This document shows positions 20,993-30,367 of a stretch of DNA of 64,000 nt, piece by piece. The position numbers and the translations under genes were made by a program. How positions within the stretch are numbered: the first letter of the stretch is position 1; every line of letters begins with the position of its first letter. The notes beneath the pieces are model-generated. The model saw only the letters and a program-made list of their open reading frames with translations. It did no database searches and was not told the DNA's origin. Source of the DNA: Pseudomonas mosselii (lineage in GTDB: Bacteria; Pseudomonadota; Gammaproteobacteria; Pseudomonadales; Pseudomonadaceae); the NCBI RefSeq assembly GCF_019823065.1, contig NZ_CP081966.1, forward strand, positions 5,363,501 to 5,427,500. The letters run 5' to 3'.

Positions 20993-22492
20993 ATGAGCCA
21001 CTCGACCGGTATCGAGACCAATGGCGTCGAACAGATCCCCGACGATCAACGCGACGCCTCCCCGCTGGACCTGTTCCGCCTGATCTTCGGCGGCGCCAAC
21101 ACCTTCGCCACCGCCGTGCTGGGCAGCTTCCCCGTGCTGTTCGGGCTGTCGTTCCAGGCCGGCGTCTGGGCGATTTTGCTCGGCGTCGGCGTGGGCGCGT
21201 TGATCCTTGCGCCGATGGGCCTGTTCGGCGCGCTCAACGGCACCAACAACGCGGTATCGTCCGGCGCCCACTTCGGCGTGCACGGGCGTATCGTCGGCTC
21301 GTTCCTGTCGCTGCTGACCGCCGTGGCGTTCTTCTCGCTGTCGGTGTGGAGCTCGGGCGATGCCCTGGTCGGCGGCGCCAAGCGCCTGGTCGGCCTGCCG
21401 GAAACCGACCTGACCCTGGGCCTGGCCTACGGCCTGTTCGCGGTGCTGGTGCTGGTGGTGTGCATCTTTGGTTTTCGTTTCATGCTTTGGGTCAACAAGA
21501 TCGCGGTGTGGGCCTCGAGCCTGCTGTTCCTGCTGGGCATCTTCGCCTTCGCCGGGCCCTTCGACGCGGGCTACGCCGGCAGCGTCAACCTCGGCCAGGC
21601 CGGTTTCTGGGCGGCGTTCGTCGGCGCGGCGATCCTGGCCATGAGCAACCCGGTGTCGTTCGGCGCCTTCCTTGGCGACTGGTCGCGCTATATCCCGCGC
21701 GAGACCGCCAAGTCGCGCATCATGCTGGCAGTGATCCTCGCCCAGGCCGCCACGCTGATTCCGTTCCTGTTCGGCCTGTGCACCGCCACCCTGGTGGCCA
21801 GCCAGGCACCGGACTACATCGCCGCCAACAACTACGTCGGCGGCCTGCTGGCGATCTCGCCGGGCTGGTTCTTCCTGCCGGTGTGCCTGATCGCGGTGAT
21901 CGGCGGCATGTCCACCGGCACCACGGCGCTGTACGGCACCGGCCTGGACATGTCCAGCGTGTTCCCGCGCCTGCTCAGCCGCGCCGCCGCCACCCTGCTG
22001 ATCGGCGTGCTGGCCATCGGTTTCATCTTCGTCGGCCGTTTCACCTTCAACCTGGTGCAGAGCGTGTCGACCTTCGCCGTGCTGATCATCACCTGCACAA
22101 GCCCCTGGATGGTGATCATGATCCTCGGCCTGATCACCCGCCGCGGCTTCTACCACGCCGACGACCTGCAGGTGTTCACCCGCGGCCAGCAGGGCGGCCA
22201 CTACTGGTTCGACCACGGCTGGAACTGGCGCGGCATGGGCGCGTGGATCCCCAGCGCTGTGGTCGGCCTGTGCTTCGTCAACCTGCCGGGGCAGTTCGTC
22301 GGCCCGCTGGGCGAGCTGGCCGGCGGCATCGACCTGAGCCTGCCGGTGACCCTCGGCATCGCCGCCGTGCTGTACCTGATCCTGCTCAACCTGTTCCCTG
22401 AACCCGCTGGCGTGTATGGCCCACAAGGCCCGCGCTGGGTGCGCTGCAAAAGCACACCCGTAAAGCCTGTGACCACCGCCGAAATGGCCTGA
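20993..22492 (+). CDS. NCS1 purine/cytosine permease family transporter
   Basis: Twelve-helix importer of 499 residues of the nucleobase-cation-symport-1 family (CodB/PuuP-like). The opening DLFRLIFGGANTFATAVLGSFPV and the helix SNPVSFGAFLGDWSRYIP are typical of the family. Substrate could be a nucleobase, thiamine precursor or polyamine-like compound. The aldehyde dehydrogenase 14 nt downstream suggests import of something that yields an aldehyde. Confidence 0.88.
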   Translation: MSHSTGIETNGVEQIPDDQRDASPLDLFRLIFGGANTFATAVLGSFPVLFGLSFQAGVWAILLGVGVGALILAPMGLFGALNGTNNAVSSGAHFGVHGRIVGSFLSLLTAVAFFSLSVWSSGDALVGGAKRLVGLPETDLTLGLAYGLFAVLVLVVCIFGFRFMLWVNKIAVWASSLLFLLGIFAFAGPFDAGYAGSVNLGQAGFWAAFVGAAILAMSNPVSFGAFLGDWSRYIPRETAKSRIMLAVILAQAATLIPFLFGLCTATLVASQAPDYIAANNYVGGLLAISPGWFFLPVCLIAVIGGMSTGTTALYGTGLDMSSVFPRLLSRAAATLLIGVLAIGFIFVGRFTFNLVQSVSTFAVLIITCTSPWMVIMILGLITRRGFYHADDLQVFTRGQQGGHYWFDHGWNWRGMGAWIPSAVVGLCFVNLPGQFVGPLGELAGGIDLSLPVTLGIAAVLYLILLNLFPEPAGVYGPQGPRWVRCKSTPVKPVTTAEMA

Positions 22493-22505
22493 CCGGAATC
22501 CGACC

Positions 22506-23936
22506 ATGACCACACCTCACTATATCGACGGCCGCTGGGTCGAAGGCCTGGGCAGCGACTGCATCGTTGTCCACAACCCGTCCGACGGCCAGCCGTTCAG
22601 CGAACTGATGGCCGCCAGCAGCGCCCAGGTCGACCAGGCCGTGGCCGCCGCGCGTCGTGCCCTGGCGTCATGGAAAACGGTCAGCGCCGCCGAGCGCGCC
22701 ACCTACCTGCGCGGCTTCGCCGAACAGTTGGGCCAGCGCCGCGACGAGCTGATTGCCCTGCAGATGCGCAACAACGGCAAGCCGCGCCACGAGGCCGAGA
22801 TCGACCTGGACGACGCCATCGCCACCTTCGCCTACTACGCAGACCTCGCCGAGCAACTGCCGGCGAAGAACCGTGACGTGCCCCTGGCCGCGCCCGGCTT
22901 CAGCGCCCGCACCCGCCTGGAGCCGGTGGGCGTGGTCGGCCTGATCGTGCCGTGGAACTTCCCGCTGGTGACCAGCGCCTGGAAGCTCGCCCCGGCCCTG
23001 GCGGCCGGCTGCACCGTGGTGCTCAAGCCTTCCGAAGTCACCCCGCTGATCGAGCAGGCCTACGGCCAGATCGCCGAGGTGCTGGGCCTGCCGGCCGGCG
23101 TGCTGAACATCGTGGGCGGCAAGGCCGAGACCGGCGCCGCCCTGAGCGGCCACAACGGCCTGGACAAGCTGTCGTTCACCGGCAGCAACGGCGTCGGCAG
23201 CCAGGTGATGCGCGCCGCCGCGGCCCAGTGTCGGCCGGTGACGCTGGAGCTGGGCGGCAAGTCGGCCATCGTGGTGTTCGACGATTGCGATGTCGACCAG
23301 GCGGTGGAGTGGATCGTCGCCGGCATCACCTGGAACGCCGGGCAGATGTGCTCGGCCACCTCGCGCCTGCTGGTGCAGGACGGCATCGCCGATGCCCTGC
23401 TGCCGCGCTTGCAGGCGGCGCTGGAGGCATTGCGCGTGGGCAACCCGCTGGCGGAAGAAGTGGACATGGGGCCGCTGACCAGCCAGGCGCAGTGGCTCAA
23501 GATCGCCGGCTATTTCGCCACCGCCCGCGAAGAGGGCCTGACGTGCCTGGCCGGCGGCAAGGCGCTGGACCGTGACGGCTGGTTCGTCAGCCCGACGCTG
23601 TACGTGGACGTACCAGTGAGCAGCCGCCTGTGGAGCGAGGAGATCTTCGGCCCGGTGCTCTGCGCACGACGCTTCGGCACCGAGGCCGAGGCCATCGCCC
23701 AGGCCAACGACAGCCGCTTCGGGCTAGTGGCCACTGTCTGCTCCGCCGACCTGGAACGCGCCGAGCGCGTGGCCGATGCGCTGGAGGTCGGACATGTATG
23801 GATCAATTCGGTGCAGGCGGTGTTCGTCGAGACCTCGTGGGGCGGGACCAAGGGCAGTGGGATTGGGCGAGAGCTTGGGCCTTGGGGGCTTTCGGGGTAT
23901 CAGTCGGTGAAGCATGTGACGCGGTGTTTGGGGTGA
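22506..23936 (+). CDS. NAD(P)-dependent aldehyde dehydrogenase
   Basis: ALDH superfamily enzyme of 476 residues that oxidises an aldehyde to its acid. Cofactor residues occur in PWNFPL (149-154) and KPSEVTPL. The general base is E248 (LELGGKS), and the nucleophile C282 is in NAGQMCSAT. It resembles betaine or amino-aldehyde dehydrogenases, but the substrate is unassigned. It completes the SnoaL-permease-ALDH cluster. Its stop is followed by a gene-poor stretch. Confidence 0.92.
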   Translation: MTTPHYIDGRWVEGLGSDCIVVHNPSDGQPFSELMAASSAQVDQAVAAARRALASWKTVSAAERATYLRGFAEQLGQRRDELIALQMRNNGKPRHEAEIDLDDAIATFAYYADLAEQLPAKNRDVPLAAPGFSARTRLEPVGVVGLIVPWNFPLVTSAWKLAPALAAGCTVVLKPSEVTPLIEQAYGQIAEVLGLPAGVLNIVGGKAETGAALSGHNGLDKLSFTGSNGVGSQVMRAAAAQCRPVTLELGGKSAIVVFDDCDVDQAVEWIVAGITWNAGQMCSATSRLLVQDGIADALLPRLQAALEALRVGNPLAEEVDMGPLTSQAQWLKIAGYFATAREEGLTCLAGGKALDRDGWFVSPTLYVDVPVSSRLWSEEIFGPVLCARRFGTEAEAIAQANDSRFGLVATVCSADLERAERVADALEVGHVWINSVQAVFVETSWGGTKGSGIGRELGPWGLSGYQSVKHVTRCLG

Positions 23937-24327
23937 GTAGCTGAGCCCTTTCACAGGGCGCGTGAGGCTGGCAGGTGTTCGACGGCAGCCTTGCAGCGCC
24001 TGCGAGATCGAGCGCCGCCCGCGCGACGCAAGGCCGCTCCCACATTTGTTGCAACGTACCGAACCTGTCAGGCCATGGTTGCCCGCCTTGGTGCCTGTCT
24101 TGAGACAGGTGAGGCGCCAGTGGTGCCTACACTGAAACCGCGTCGTACCAGCAAGGCGGATCCGGTAATGGCACAGGTTTGACTGGCCCGAAACAGATGC
24201 AGGAGCGGCCTTGTGTCGCGAAAGGGCTGCGAAGCGGCCCCAGGGGCTGCGCCACAAGACAGATCGCCGGGGCCGCTTTGCGGCCCTTTCGCGGCACAAG
24301 GCCGATCCTACAAGAGCCGAGATAGCC
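23937..24327. other. Intergenic region with imperfect REP-like hairpin
   Basis: 391 bp between the convergent ALDH and MscS-like genes. It holds a lone REP-like half around 24014-24040 and a long imperfect inverted repeat at 24201-24309. I see no gene or tRNA. Confidence 0.6.
24201..24309. repeat. Long imperfect inverted repeat
   Basis: Left arm AGGAGCGGCCTTGTGTCGCG (24201-24220) continuing to GGCCCC near 24241; right arm GGGGCCGC... ending AGGCCGATCCT at 24309. With interruptions, about 40 nt can pair on each side, just 3' of both flanking genes. It may serve as a bidirectional terminator or REP/BIME remnant. A related motif AGGAGCGGCC recurs at 41430. Confidence 0.7.
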
Positions 24328-26730
24328 TCACGCCGGCTCGTCGGCCGGTCGCCCATTCTCCTGCACCAACACCATGCTCTGCGGCGACGACAGGGCGATG
24401 CCCTCGTCACGCAAGCGCCCGAGGATGGTGAACAGCAGGTCGCTGCGCGTGCTCGACACCTGCCGCGGCGAGGCCACGTAACCGCTCACACCGATCACCA
24501 TGCCACTGCTGGTCAGGTCCTTGAAGGTCACCGACGTGGCCGGCGCATCGAGGATCGACTCATGCTCCTTGTACGCCGCCAGCAACACCTCGCGCACCTT
24601 CGCCGGGTCAGTCTCCAGCGGCAGCGTCAAGGTAATGCCAACCACGCCCAAGGCATTGGCCATGGTCACGTTGCGCACGCTCTGCGAGATGAACTGCGAG
24701 TTGGGCACGATCACCGTCGAGCGGTCGGACATCTGGATCTCGGTGGCGCGCACGTTGATCCGGCGAATGTCACCCTCGACACCGGCCAGGCTCACCCAGT
24801 CACCCACCTTCACCGGGCGCTCGGTAAGCAAAATCAGGCCGGAGATGAAGTTCTGCACGATCTGCTGCAGGCCGAAACCGATACCCACCGACAGCGCACT
24901 GACCACCCAGGTCAGGCTGGTCAGGTTGATGTGCAGGGTGGACATCACCAGCATGGCCAGGAACAGGAAGCCCAGGTAGCCGACCAGGGTCACCAGCGAG
25001 GCGCGCATGCCGGCGTCCATGTCGGTCTCCGGCAGCAGGCGCTCGCTCAGCCAGCGCTTGACCACGCGGATGGCGAACCAGCCACCGATGAAGATCGCCA
25101 CGGCCAGGAAGATGTCCTGGGGCACGATGTTCAGGTTGCCCAGCACCTTGCCGCCGGTGCCGTCCCAGTCCGCCAGGCTCAGCAGTAGCTCGCCTGGGCT
25201 CGTGCCCGAAGGCATGAACACCAGCAGCGCGGCGGCGAACAGCAACAGCGTGCGGCCGATGCCCGCCAGCACCGTGCTGGCCTGGGCCTGGTGGCGTTGC
25301 TGCAGGCCAAGCGCCGAGGCCAGCGCCAGGCCACCGGGCTGACGGGGCGACAGCAGGGTTTCGCACAAGTCGCCGAACACCGTCACCAGCAGGTAGGCAC
25401 AGACCACCACCACGCTGATCCACAGCAGCTTGGCGGTAAGGAAGTAGGCCAGCGTCAGGTAGCCGGCCAGCAAGGTCAGCAGGATCGCCAGCACCCACAC
25501 CACGATCACGAACGGGATCAGCCCGGCCAGGCCCTTGGGCCGCTCCAGGTCATGCTGGCGACGGGCGCGGCGGTAGCGCAGCAGGGCCACGACAAACAGC
25601 AGTGACACCACCAGCGCGGTCAGGCCGTTGGTGGCCAGGGTCAGCGCCAGGCTGGTGCCGATCACGCTGTTGATGCGCTCCTGGGTGAGCAGCACCATCA
25701 GCGCCAGGGCCAGGACCTTTGGGAACCAGCCCAGGGCGCTGGCCACTTCGTCGGGGATCGGCGGCAGGCGCCAGGACGGGCGCTGCAACATCAGCATGGC
25801 GCGGCCCAGGCCCGAGATGAAGGCGCTGAAGATCACCAGGGCGAGGATATGGTTGGTCAGGCTGGCGAGGTCCGTGCCCAGCTCCGCGCTGCTCTCCAGG
25901 CCCCAGCGCAGCAGCGACACCGAGCCGGAAATGGTGCCCAAGGTCGCCAGACTGACGCTCAGCGCCAGGGCGCTGCGGCGCAGGCGGCCTTCGGGCAGCC
26001 AACGGATCATGGCGTCGGCCAGCAGGCGCTCCAGTACCCGGCGCACCAGGGTCCAGACCAGCACCGCCGCGACCAGCGCGGTAATGAACAGCCAGCGGTG
26101 CTCGGCGCTGAAAGCGCTGGCCATGGCGTCCGACACCTCGCCCCGCAGGTCGCGCAGGCGCGCCACGTCGTCGTCGGTGGGGCGGATCAGGCTCGACCAG
26201 AACGCCGGGCTCAACGGGCTGGCGGCGCGGCTGGTGATCTGCGAGTTGAACAGGCTGCGGCGCAGGTTGACGATCTGTGTCGACAGGTCACGGGCCGACT
26301 GGGTCAGCGTGGTGGCGTCCTTCTGCTCGGCGACCAGCTTGTTCTTTTCGTCGTTAAGCTGCTTGCGCTGGCGGGTCAGGCTCTCGGCCTCCTCCTCCAG
26401 CGGCGGGCCAAGCACGTTGAGCTGGTCGTCCAGGCGCTGCACGTCGGCGGTGCGCTGGGTGGCCAGCACATCGGCCTGGCGTTGCACCTGCAGGGCCGAC
26501 TGGCGCAGTTGCGCGAGCAGGTCGTCATTGGCATTGCTGGTGACGCCCTGGCGGATCTGGTCGAGCCGTTCGCTCAACGCCTCCAGGCTGGCGTTCTCGT
26601 CCAGCACCTGCTGTTCGGCCACGGCCAGGCGCGATACCGGCGTGGCCGGCTGGGCCCATGCCGGCATGGCCAGGCACAACAGCAGGGCGAAAATCCCCGC
26701 ATAGAATCGGTCAAGGCTGACACGCCTCAT
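24328..26730 (-). CDS. Large MscS-family mechanosensitive channel (DUF3772)
   Basis: Inner-membrane channel of 800 residues that probably opens on osmotic downshock. A signal peptide (1-27, ending PAWAQ) is followed by a periplasmic coiled-coil DUF3772 region (about 30-160), about eleven transmembrane helices, then the MscS pore domain. The pore helix region reads SVGIGFGLQQIVQNFISGLILL in two halves, followed by the beta domain ERPVKVGDWVSLAGVEG. It belongs to the MscK/YbiO-like large channels rather than small MscS. Confidence 0.92.
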   Translation of the reverse strand: MRRVSLDRFYAGIFALLLCLAMPAWAQPATPVSRLAVAEQQVLDENASLEALSERLDQIRQGVTSNANDDLLAQLRQSALQVQRQADVLATQRTADVQRLDDQLNVLGPPLEEEAESLTRQRKQLNDEKNKLVAEQKDATTLTQSARDLSTQIVNLRRSLFNSQITSRAASPLSPAFWSSLIRPTDDDVARLRDLRGEVSDAMASAFSAEHRWLFITALVAAVLVWTLVRRVLERLLADAMIRWLPEGRLRRSALALSVSLATLGTISGSVSLLRWGLESSAELGTDLASLTNHILALVIFSAFISGLGRAMLMLQRPSWRLPPIPDEVASALGWFPKVLALALMVLLTQERINSVIGTSLALTLATNGLTALVVSLLFVVALLRYRRARRQHDLERPKGLAGLIPFVIVVWVLAILLTLLAGYLTLAYFLTAKLLWISVVVVCAYLLVTVFGDLCETLLSPRQPGGLALASALGLQQRHQAQASTVLAGIGRTLLLFAAALLVFMPSGTSPGELLLSLADWDGTGGKVLGNLNIVPQDIFLAVAIFIGGWFAIRVVKRWLSERLLPETDMDAGMRASLVTLVGYLGFLFLAMLVMSTLHINLTSLTWVVSALSVGIGFGLQQIVQNFISGLILLTERPVKVGDWVSLAGVEGDIRRINVRATEIQMSDRSTVIVPNSQFISQSVRNVTMANALGVVGITLTLPLETDPAKVREVLLAAYKEHESILDAPATSVTFKDLTSSGMVIGVSGYVASPRQVSSTRSDLLFTILGRLRDEGIALSSPQSMVLVQENGRPADEPA

Positions 26731-26784
26731 CGAAGGTTCCTCTACACAACTCGACAGGGCGTGGATTCTACGCGGTCTGGAGGC

Positions 26785-27843
26785 TCAGGAGAGTGCCGTC
26801 TCTCGGTCCAGCAGCTGGCGCTTGCGTTCGATGCCCCAACGGTAGCCGCTGAGGTCGCCGTCGCGGCGTACCACCCGGTGGCAGGGAATGGCCACGGCGA
26901 TCGCGTTGGCCGCGCAGGCCTGGGCGACGGCCCGCACGGCCTTGGGCGCGCCGATGCGCTCGGCGATGTCGGTGTAGCTGACCGTGGTCCCCGCCGGCAC
27001 CTCGCGCAGCGCCTGCCAGACCCGCTCCTGGAACGCCGTGCCCTGCACATCCAGGGGCAGCGCCAAGCCCAGGGCCGGCGCCTCGACGAAGCCGATCACC
27101 TCGGCCACCAGCCGCTCGAAGGCGTCATCGCCGCCGATCAGCTGGGCCTTGGGAAATTTGTCCTGCAGGTCCTTGAGCAAGGGTTCGGGCTCGTCACCGA
27201 GCAGGATCGCGCAGATGCCCCGTTCGCTCTGCGCCACCAGGATCGCCCCAAGTGAGCATTGGGCCAGGGCGAAACGGATGGTCGCGCCCTGGCCGCCGGC
27301 ACGGTATTCCCTGGGGCGCATGCCCAGGCGCTCGCCGGCGCTTTCGTAGAAGCGGCTGTTGGAGTTGTAGCCGGCGTCGAAGATGGCTTCGGTGACGCTG
27401 CCGGCGGCGTCCAAGCGCTCGCGCAGGCGCTGGGCGCGGAAGGCCGAGGCGTAGGCCTTGGGGGTCAGGCCGGTCTCGGCCTTGAACAGGCGGTGCAGGT
27501 GGAACGGGCTGACGTTCAGCTCGCTGCCGAGCTGGTCGAGGTTGGGGGCGGTCTGGCTGGCCTCGATCAGGCGGCAGGCGCGGGCCACCAGCTCGGTACG
27601 GCGGCTGCCCTGCCCACCCTTGCAGCGCTTGCACGGGCGATAACCGGCGGCCTCGGCCTGGGCAGCGGCGCTGAAAAATTCGACGTTCTCGCGCTTGGCC
27701 AGGCGCGACTTGCAGGCGGGCTGGCAATACACGCCGGTGGTGCGCACGGCGTAGACAAAGTGGCCTGTGGCGGCCGTGTCGCGAGTCTGCACGGCGTGCC
27801 AGCGTTCGGCGTCGGTGGTGTAGGTGGTCGGGGCGGGCTTCAT
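26785..27843 (-). CDS. ada: Bifunctional Ada alkylation-response protein
   Basis: Repairs methylphosphotriesters and O6-methylguanine, and activates the adaptive response when methylated. All modules are in one 352-residue protein: the N-terminal zinc domain with C40, C44, C71 and C74 (VYCQPACKSR, PCKRCKGG), an AraC-type HTH (about 85-180, NVSPFHLHRLFKAETG) and the C-terminal methyltransferase with acceptor C321 in IPCHRVVRRDG. It lies next to an AlkA-like glycosylase, separated by a REP hairpin. Confidence 0.95.
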   Translation of the reverse strand: MKPAPTTYTTDAERWHAVQTRDTAATGHFVYAVRTTGVYCQPACKSRLAKRENVEFFSAAAQAEAAGYRPCKRCKGGQGSRRTELVARACRLIEASQTAPNLDQLGSELNVSPFHLHRLFKAETGLTPKAYASAFRAQRLRERLDAAGSVTEAIFDAGYNSNSRFYESAGERLGMRPREYRAGGQGATIRFALAQCSLGAILVAQSERGICAILLGDEPEPLLKDLQDKFPKAQLIGGDDAFERLVAEVIGFVEAPALGLALPLDVQGTAFQERVWQALREVPAGTTVSYTDIAERIGAPKAVRAVAQACAANAIAVAIPCHRVVRRDGDLSGYRWGIERKRQLLDRETALS

Positions 27844-27926
27844 CAGGGGCCTCTCCTGGGAATCGATAACGTCAGCCTGGCAGGGTGGATGATGCGTGGA
27901 ACTCCGATTCTTGCGGTGTTTTCACG

Positions 27927-28005
27927 GGCCCTATCGCGGGGCAAGCCCGCTCCCACGAGAGCGTGGTCCATCTTTGTGGGAGCGGGCTTGCCCCGCGATA
28001 GGGCC
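27927..28005. repeat. REP doublet with perfect 30-bp arms
   Basis: Arms 27927-27956 and 27976-28005 are exact complements, with core ATCGCGGGGCAAGCCCGC. The 19-nt loop gives a very stable hairpin between the AlkA-like gene (ends 28019) and ada (starts 27843). It may stop read-through or stabilise the glycosylase mRNA end. Confidence 0.95.
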
Positions 28006-28018
28006 ATGCAGGAAAGCT

Positions 28019-28645
28019 TCAAGCCCGCCACAGGTACCAGGCCGCCACGGTGCGATGAGGGCTCCACGCCCCGCCCAATGCCCGCATCTGCGCAGGCGTC
28101 GGCGCCTTGTCCAAGCCTTTCATGCGCCGATACCCCTCGCGCACGCCAAAATCATCCACCGGCAGGATATCCGATCGCTCCAGGCTGTAGATCAGCAGCA
28201 TCTCCACCGTCCAGCGCCCGACCCCACGCAGCGCCACCAGACGCTCGACCAGCGCGGCGTCCGGCAGGCTCAGCGCCTCTTCCCGGCTGGGCACCACGCC
28301 CTCCAATCGCGCCTGGGCGATCCCATGAACCGTGGCAATCTTGCTCGCGGAGAACCCACAGGCGCGCATCGCCTCAGGCGTCACCGCCAGCAGCTGTTCG
28401 GGCGCGGGAAACGCCCCATCCGGGAACAGCGCCAGCAACCGCCCGAGGATCGCCTCGGCCGCCCGTGCATGCAATTGCTGATAGGCGATGGCCCGCACCA
28501 GCGCCTCGTACGGCTCGCGCCCGGGCGTGGCACGGTGCAGACAAGGCCCCACGGCGGCAATATGCCGCGCCCAGTCCGGGTCCTGCCCGGCCAGCCAGGC
28601 AGCGGCATCGTCAAAGGCCTGCGGGGATAGGTCTGCAAGGATCAT
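28019..28645 (-). CDS. DNA-3-methyladenine glycosylase, AlkA-like
   Basis: HhH-GPD base-excision glycosylase that removes alkylated bases. It has about 208 residues, with the helix-hairpin-helix LVALRGVGRWTVEMLL and the catalytic Asp in SDILPVDDFGVREGY. It is shorter than E. coli AlkA because the N-terminal TBP-like domain is missing. ATG 28645 is taken; a GTG at 28660 would add five residues. Placed upstream of ada in the same direction, it is a likely functional partner. Confidence 0.9.
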   Translation of the reverse strand: MILADLSPQAFDDAAAWLAGQDPDWARHIAAVGPCLHRATPGREPYEALVRAIAYQQLHARAAEAILGRLLALFPDGAFPAPEQLLAVTPEAMRACGFSASKIATVHGIAQARLEGVVPSREEALSLPDAALVERLVALRGVGRWTVEMLLIYSLERSDILPVDDFGVREGYRRMKGLDKAPTPAQMRALGGAWSPHRTVAAWYLWRA

Positions 28646-28769
28646 CAAAGGCGTTCGCACAAGTCACGATCCCCTAGCCTAGCCCAACCGTTCATCGGTG
28701 AAACGCTCAATCTTGCTCATCGAGTCAGAGGCCTACCATTGATCCGCCCGCATTGCCCCGCATAGAATT

Positions 28770-28794
28770 GAGAACTATTAACAATCACATTATC
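28770..28794. promoter_or_regulatory. Possible Fur box before the ECF sigma gene
   Basis: AT-rich stretch GAGAACTATTAACAATCACATTATC overlaps two imperfect matches (11 of 19) to the Fur consensus, 20-45 nt before the sigma gene. Iron control fits the FecI-FecR-receptor set downstream, but the match is modest. Confidence 0.45.
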
Positions 28795-28813
28795 CAGGCA
28801 GGCTCTCCAGACG

Positions 28814-29329
28814 ATGCAGATCGAAGACACGCTGAAACCGGCCGAGGTCGATCTGCTCTATCAGGCACACCACCGCTGGCTACGCGGCTGGCTCGGCGCC
28901 CGGGTCGGCTGCCGGGAGCACGCCGCGGACCTGGCCCAGGACACCTTCGTGCGCCTGCTCAAGGCGCGCCAGGTTTCACCGCTCAAGGAGCCACGGGCCT
29001 ACCTGAGCAGCATCGCCCGCGGCCTGATGATCGACCAGTTCCGTCGCCGCGCCCTGGAAAAAGCCTACCTCGAGAGCCTGGCCAACCTGCCCGAGCAAGA
29101 AGCCCCCAGCGAGGAACAGCGCCTGCTGATCCTCGACACCCTCGAACGCCTCGACCGCGCCCTGCAACGCCTCAAGCCACGGGTGCGCCAGGCGTTCCTG
29201 CTGGCACAGCTTGACGGCCTCACCCTCACCCAGGTCGCGCAGCGCCTGGACGTTTCCCGGGCCACCGTCGAGCGCGACCTGGCCAAGGCCTTGGGTGTCT
29301 GCTACCGGATCCGCTACGCCGATGCCTGA
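28814..29329 (+). CDS. ECF sigma factor, FecI-like
   Basis: Iron-starvation type sigma factor of 171 residues. Region 2 (about 15-80) contains AADLAQDTFVRLLKA and AYLSSIARGLMIDQFRR; region 4 (about 115-165) has LTLTQVAQRLDVSRATVERDLAKAL. It should direct RNA polymerase to the adjacent receptor gene when released by the FecR protein. The next gene overlaps it by 8 nt. Confidence 0.93.
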   Translation: MQIEDTLKPAEVDLLYQAHHRWLRGWLGARVGCREHAADLAQDTFVRLLKARQVSPLKEPRAYLSSIARGLMIDQFRRRALEKAYLESLANLPEQEAPSEEQRLLILDTLERLDRALQRLKPRVRQAFLLAQLDGLTLTQVAQRLDVSRATVERDLAKALGVCYRIRYADA

Positions 29330-30272
29330 CCAGAACCCGAGCCAGGCCCAGGTCGACCAAGCCATCGAATGGCTGGTGAAACTGCGCTACGACAGCCCCG
29401 GCCCACACACCGAACAGCAGTTCCAGCGCTGGCTGGCCAGCCACCCGCAGCATGCCCAGGCCTGGCAGCGGGTCAGCAGCCTCGGCGACGAACTGGCCAG
29501 CCTGCCCGCCGAGCTGAGCCGCCAGACCCTGGCCGGCAGCGAACGCCGCCGCATGAGCCGGCGCGACCACCTCAAGCTACTGTCGCTGCTCGCGCTCGGC
29601 GCCAGTGTCGGCTGGGCCGCGCGCGAGCCCCTGGGCCTGCCGGCGCTGATGGCCGACAGCCGCACCGCCACCGGCGAGCGTCGTGAGCTGCTGGGCAGCG
29701 ACGGCAGCCTTATCCGCCTGAACACCGCCAGCGCCATCGACCTGCGCTACAGCGACGAGCAGCGCCAACTGACCCTGTTGCGCGGCGAGGTCAGCCTGGA
29801 CGGCAACACCAACGACAACCGCCCGTTCACCATCGACACCCGCGTCGGCGCCCTGAGCACCCAGGGCGGTCAACTGCTGCTGCGGGAGAATGCCCAGGGC
29901 CTGCTGCTGGCCGTGCGCCGCGGCGAGGTGACGCTGTTCCCCGCTTCTGCCGCCGCGCATCGAGTCAAGCCCGGCGAAGTGCTGCAGGTGTTCGCCCAGG
30001 GCGACTTCCAGCCCGCCACCCTGCACGGTGACCCCTGGGGCTGGACCGATGGCGTACTCAGCGTGCAGCAGATGCCCCTGGGCGAGTTCACCGACGAACT
30101 GTCGCGCTACCGCCCCGGCCTGCTGCGCTGCGCGCCGGAAGTTGCCGGGCTCAAGGTTTCCGGCACCTTCCAGCTGGCCGACACCGACCAGATCCTGCTG
30201 CTGGTCGCCCGCAGCCTGCCGGTGCGCGTCGACTACCGCACGCGCTTCTGGGTGAGCATCGGCGCCGCCTGA
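29322..30272 (+). CDS. FecR-family anti-sigma transmembrane sensor
   Basis: Cell-surface signalling regulator of 316 residues. The cytoplasmic N-terminal anti-sigma domain (about 1-80, AIEWLVKLRYDSPG...WLASHPQHAQAWQR) is followed by a single membrane span (about 90-106, LKLLSLLALGASVGWAA) and a periplasmic FecR domain that contacts the receptor's signalling domain. ATG 29322 overlaps the sigma gene, giving coupled synthesis of both. Confidence 0.93.
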   Translation: MPDQNPSQAQVDQAIEWLVKLRYDSPGPHTEQQFQRWLASHPQHAQAWQRVSSLGDELASLPAELSRQTLAGSERRRMSRRDHLKLLSLLALGASVGWAAREPLGLPALMADSRTATGERRELLGSDGSLIRLNTASAIDLRYSDEQRQLTLLRGEVSLDGNTNDNRPFTIDTRVGALSTQGGQLLLRENAQGLLLAVRRGEVTLFPASAAAHRVKPGEVLQVFAQGDFQPATLHGDPWGWTDGVLSVQQMPLGEFTDELSRYRPGLLRCAPEVAGLKVSGTFQLADTDQILLLVARSLPVRVDYRTRFWVSIGAA

Positions 30273-30367
30273 AAACATCAAAAAAATAAATGAGGTGGAA
30301 TCTCATTCTCGTCCGGCCTGAAAGAAACAAGCCCGAACAGTGGTCTGCCAACCTTCAGGAGCGCTTC

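Noticed and set aside
24201..24309. Inverted repeat as ends of an insertion sequence
   Set aside because: The enclosed segment is short and has no transposase frame or target duplication.
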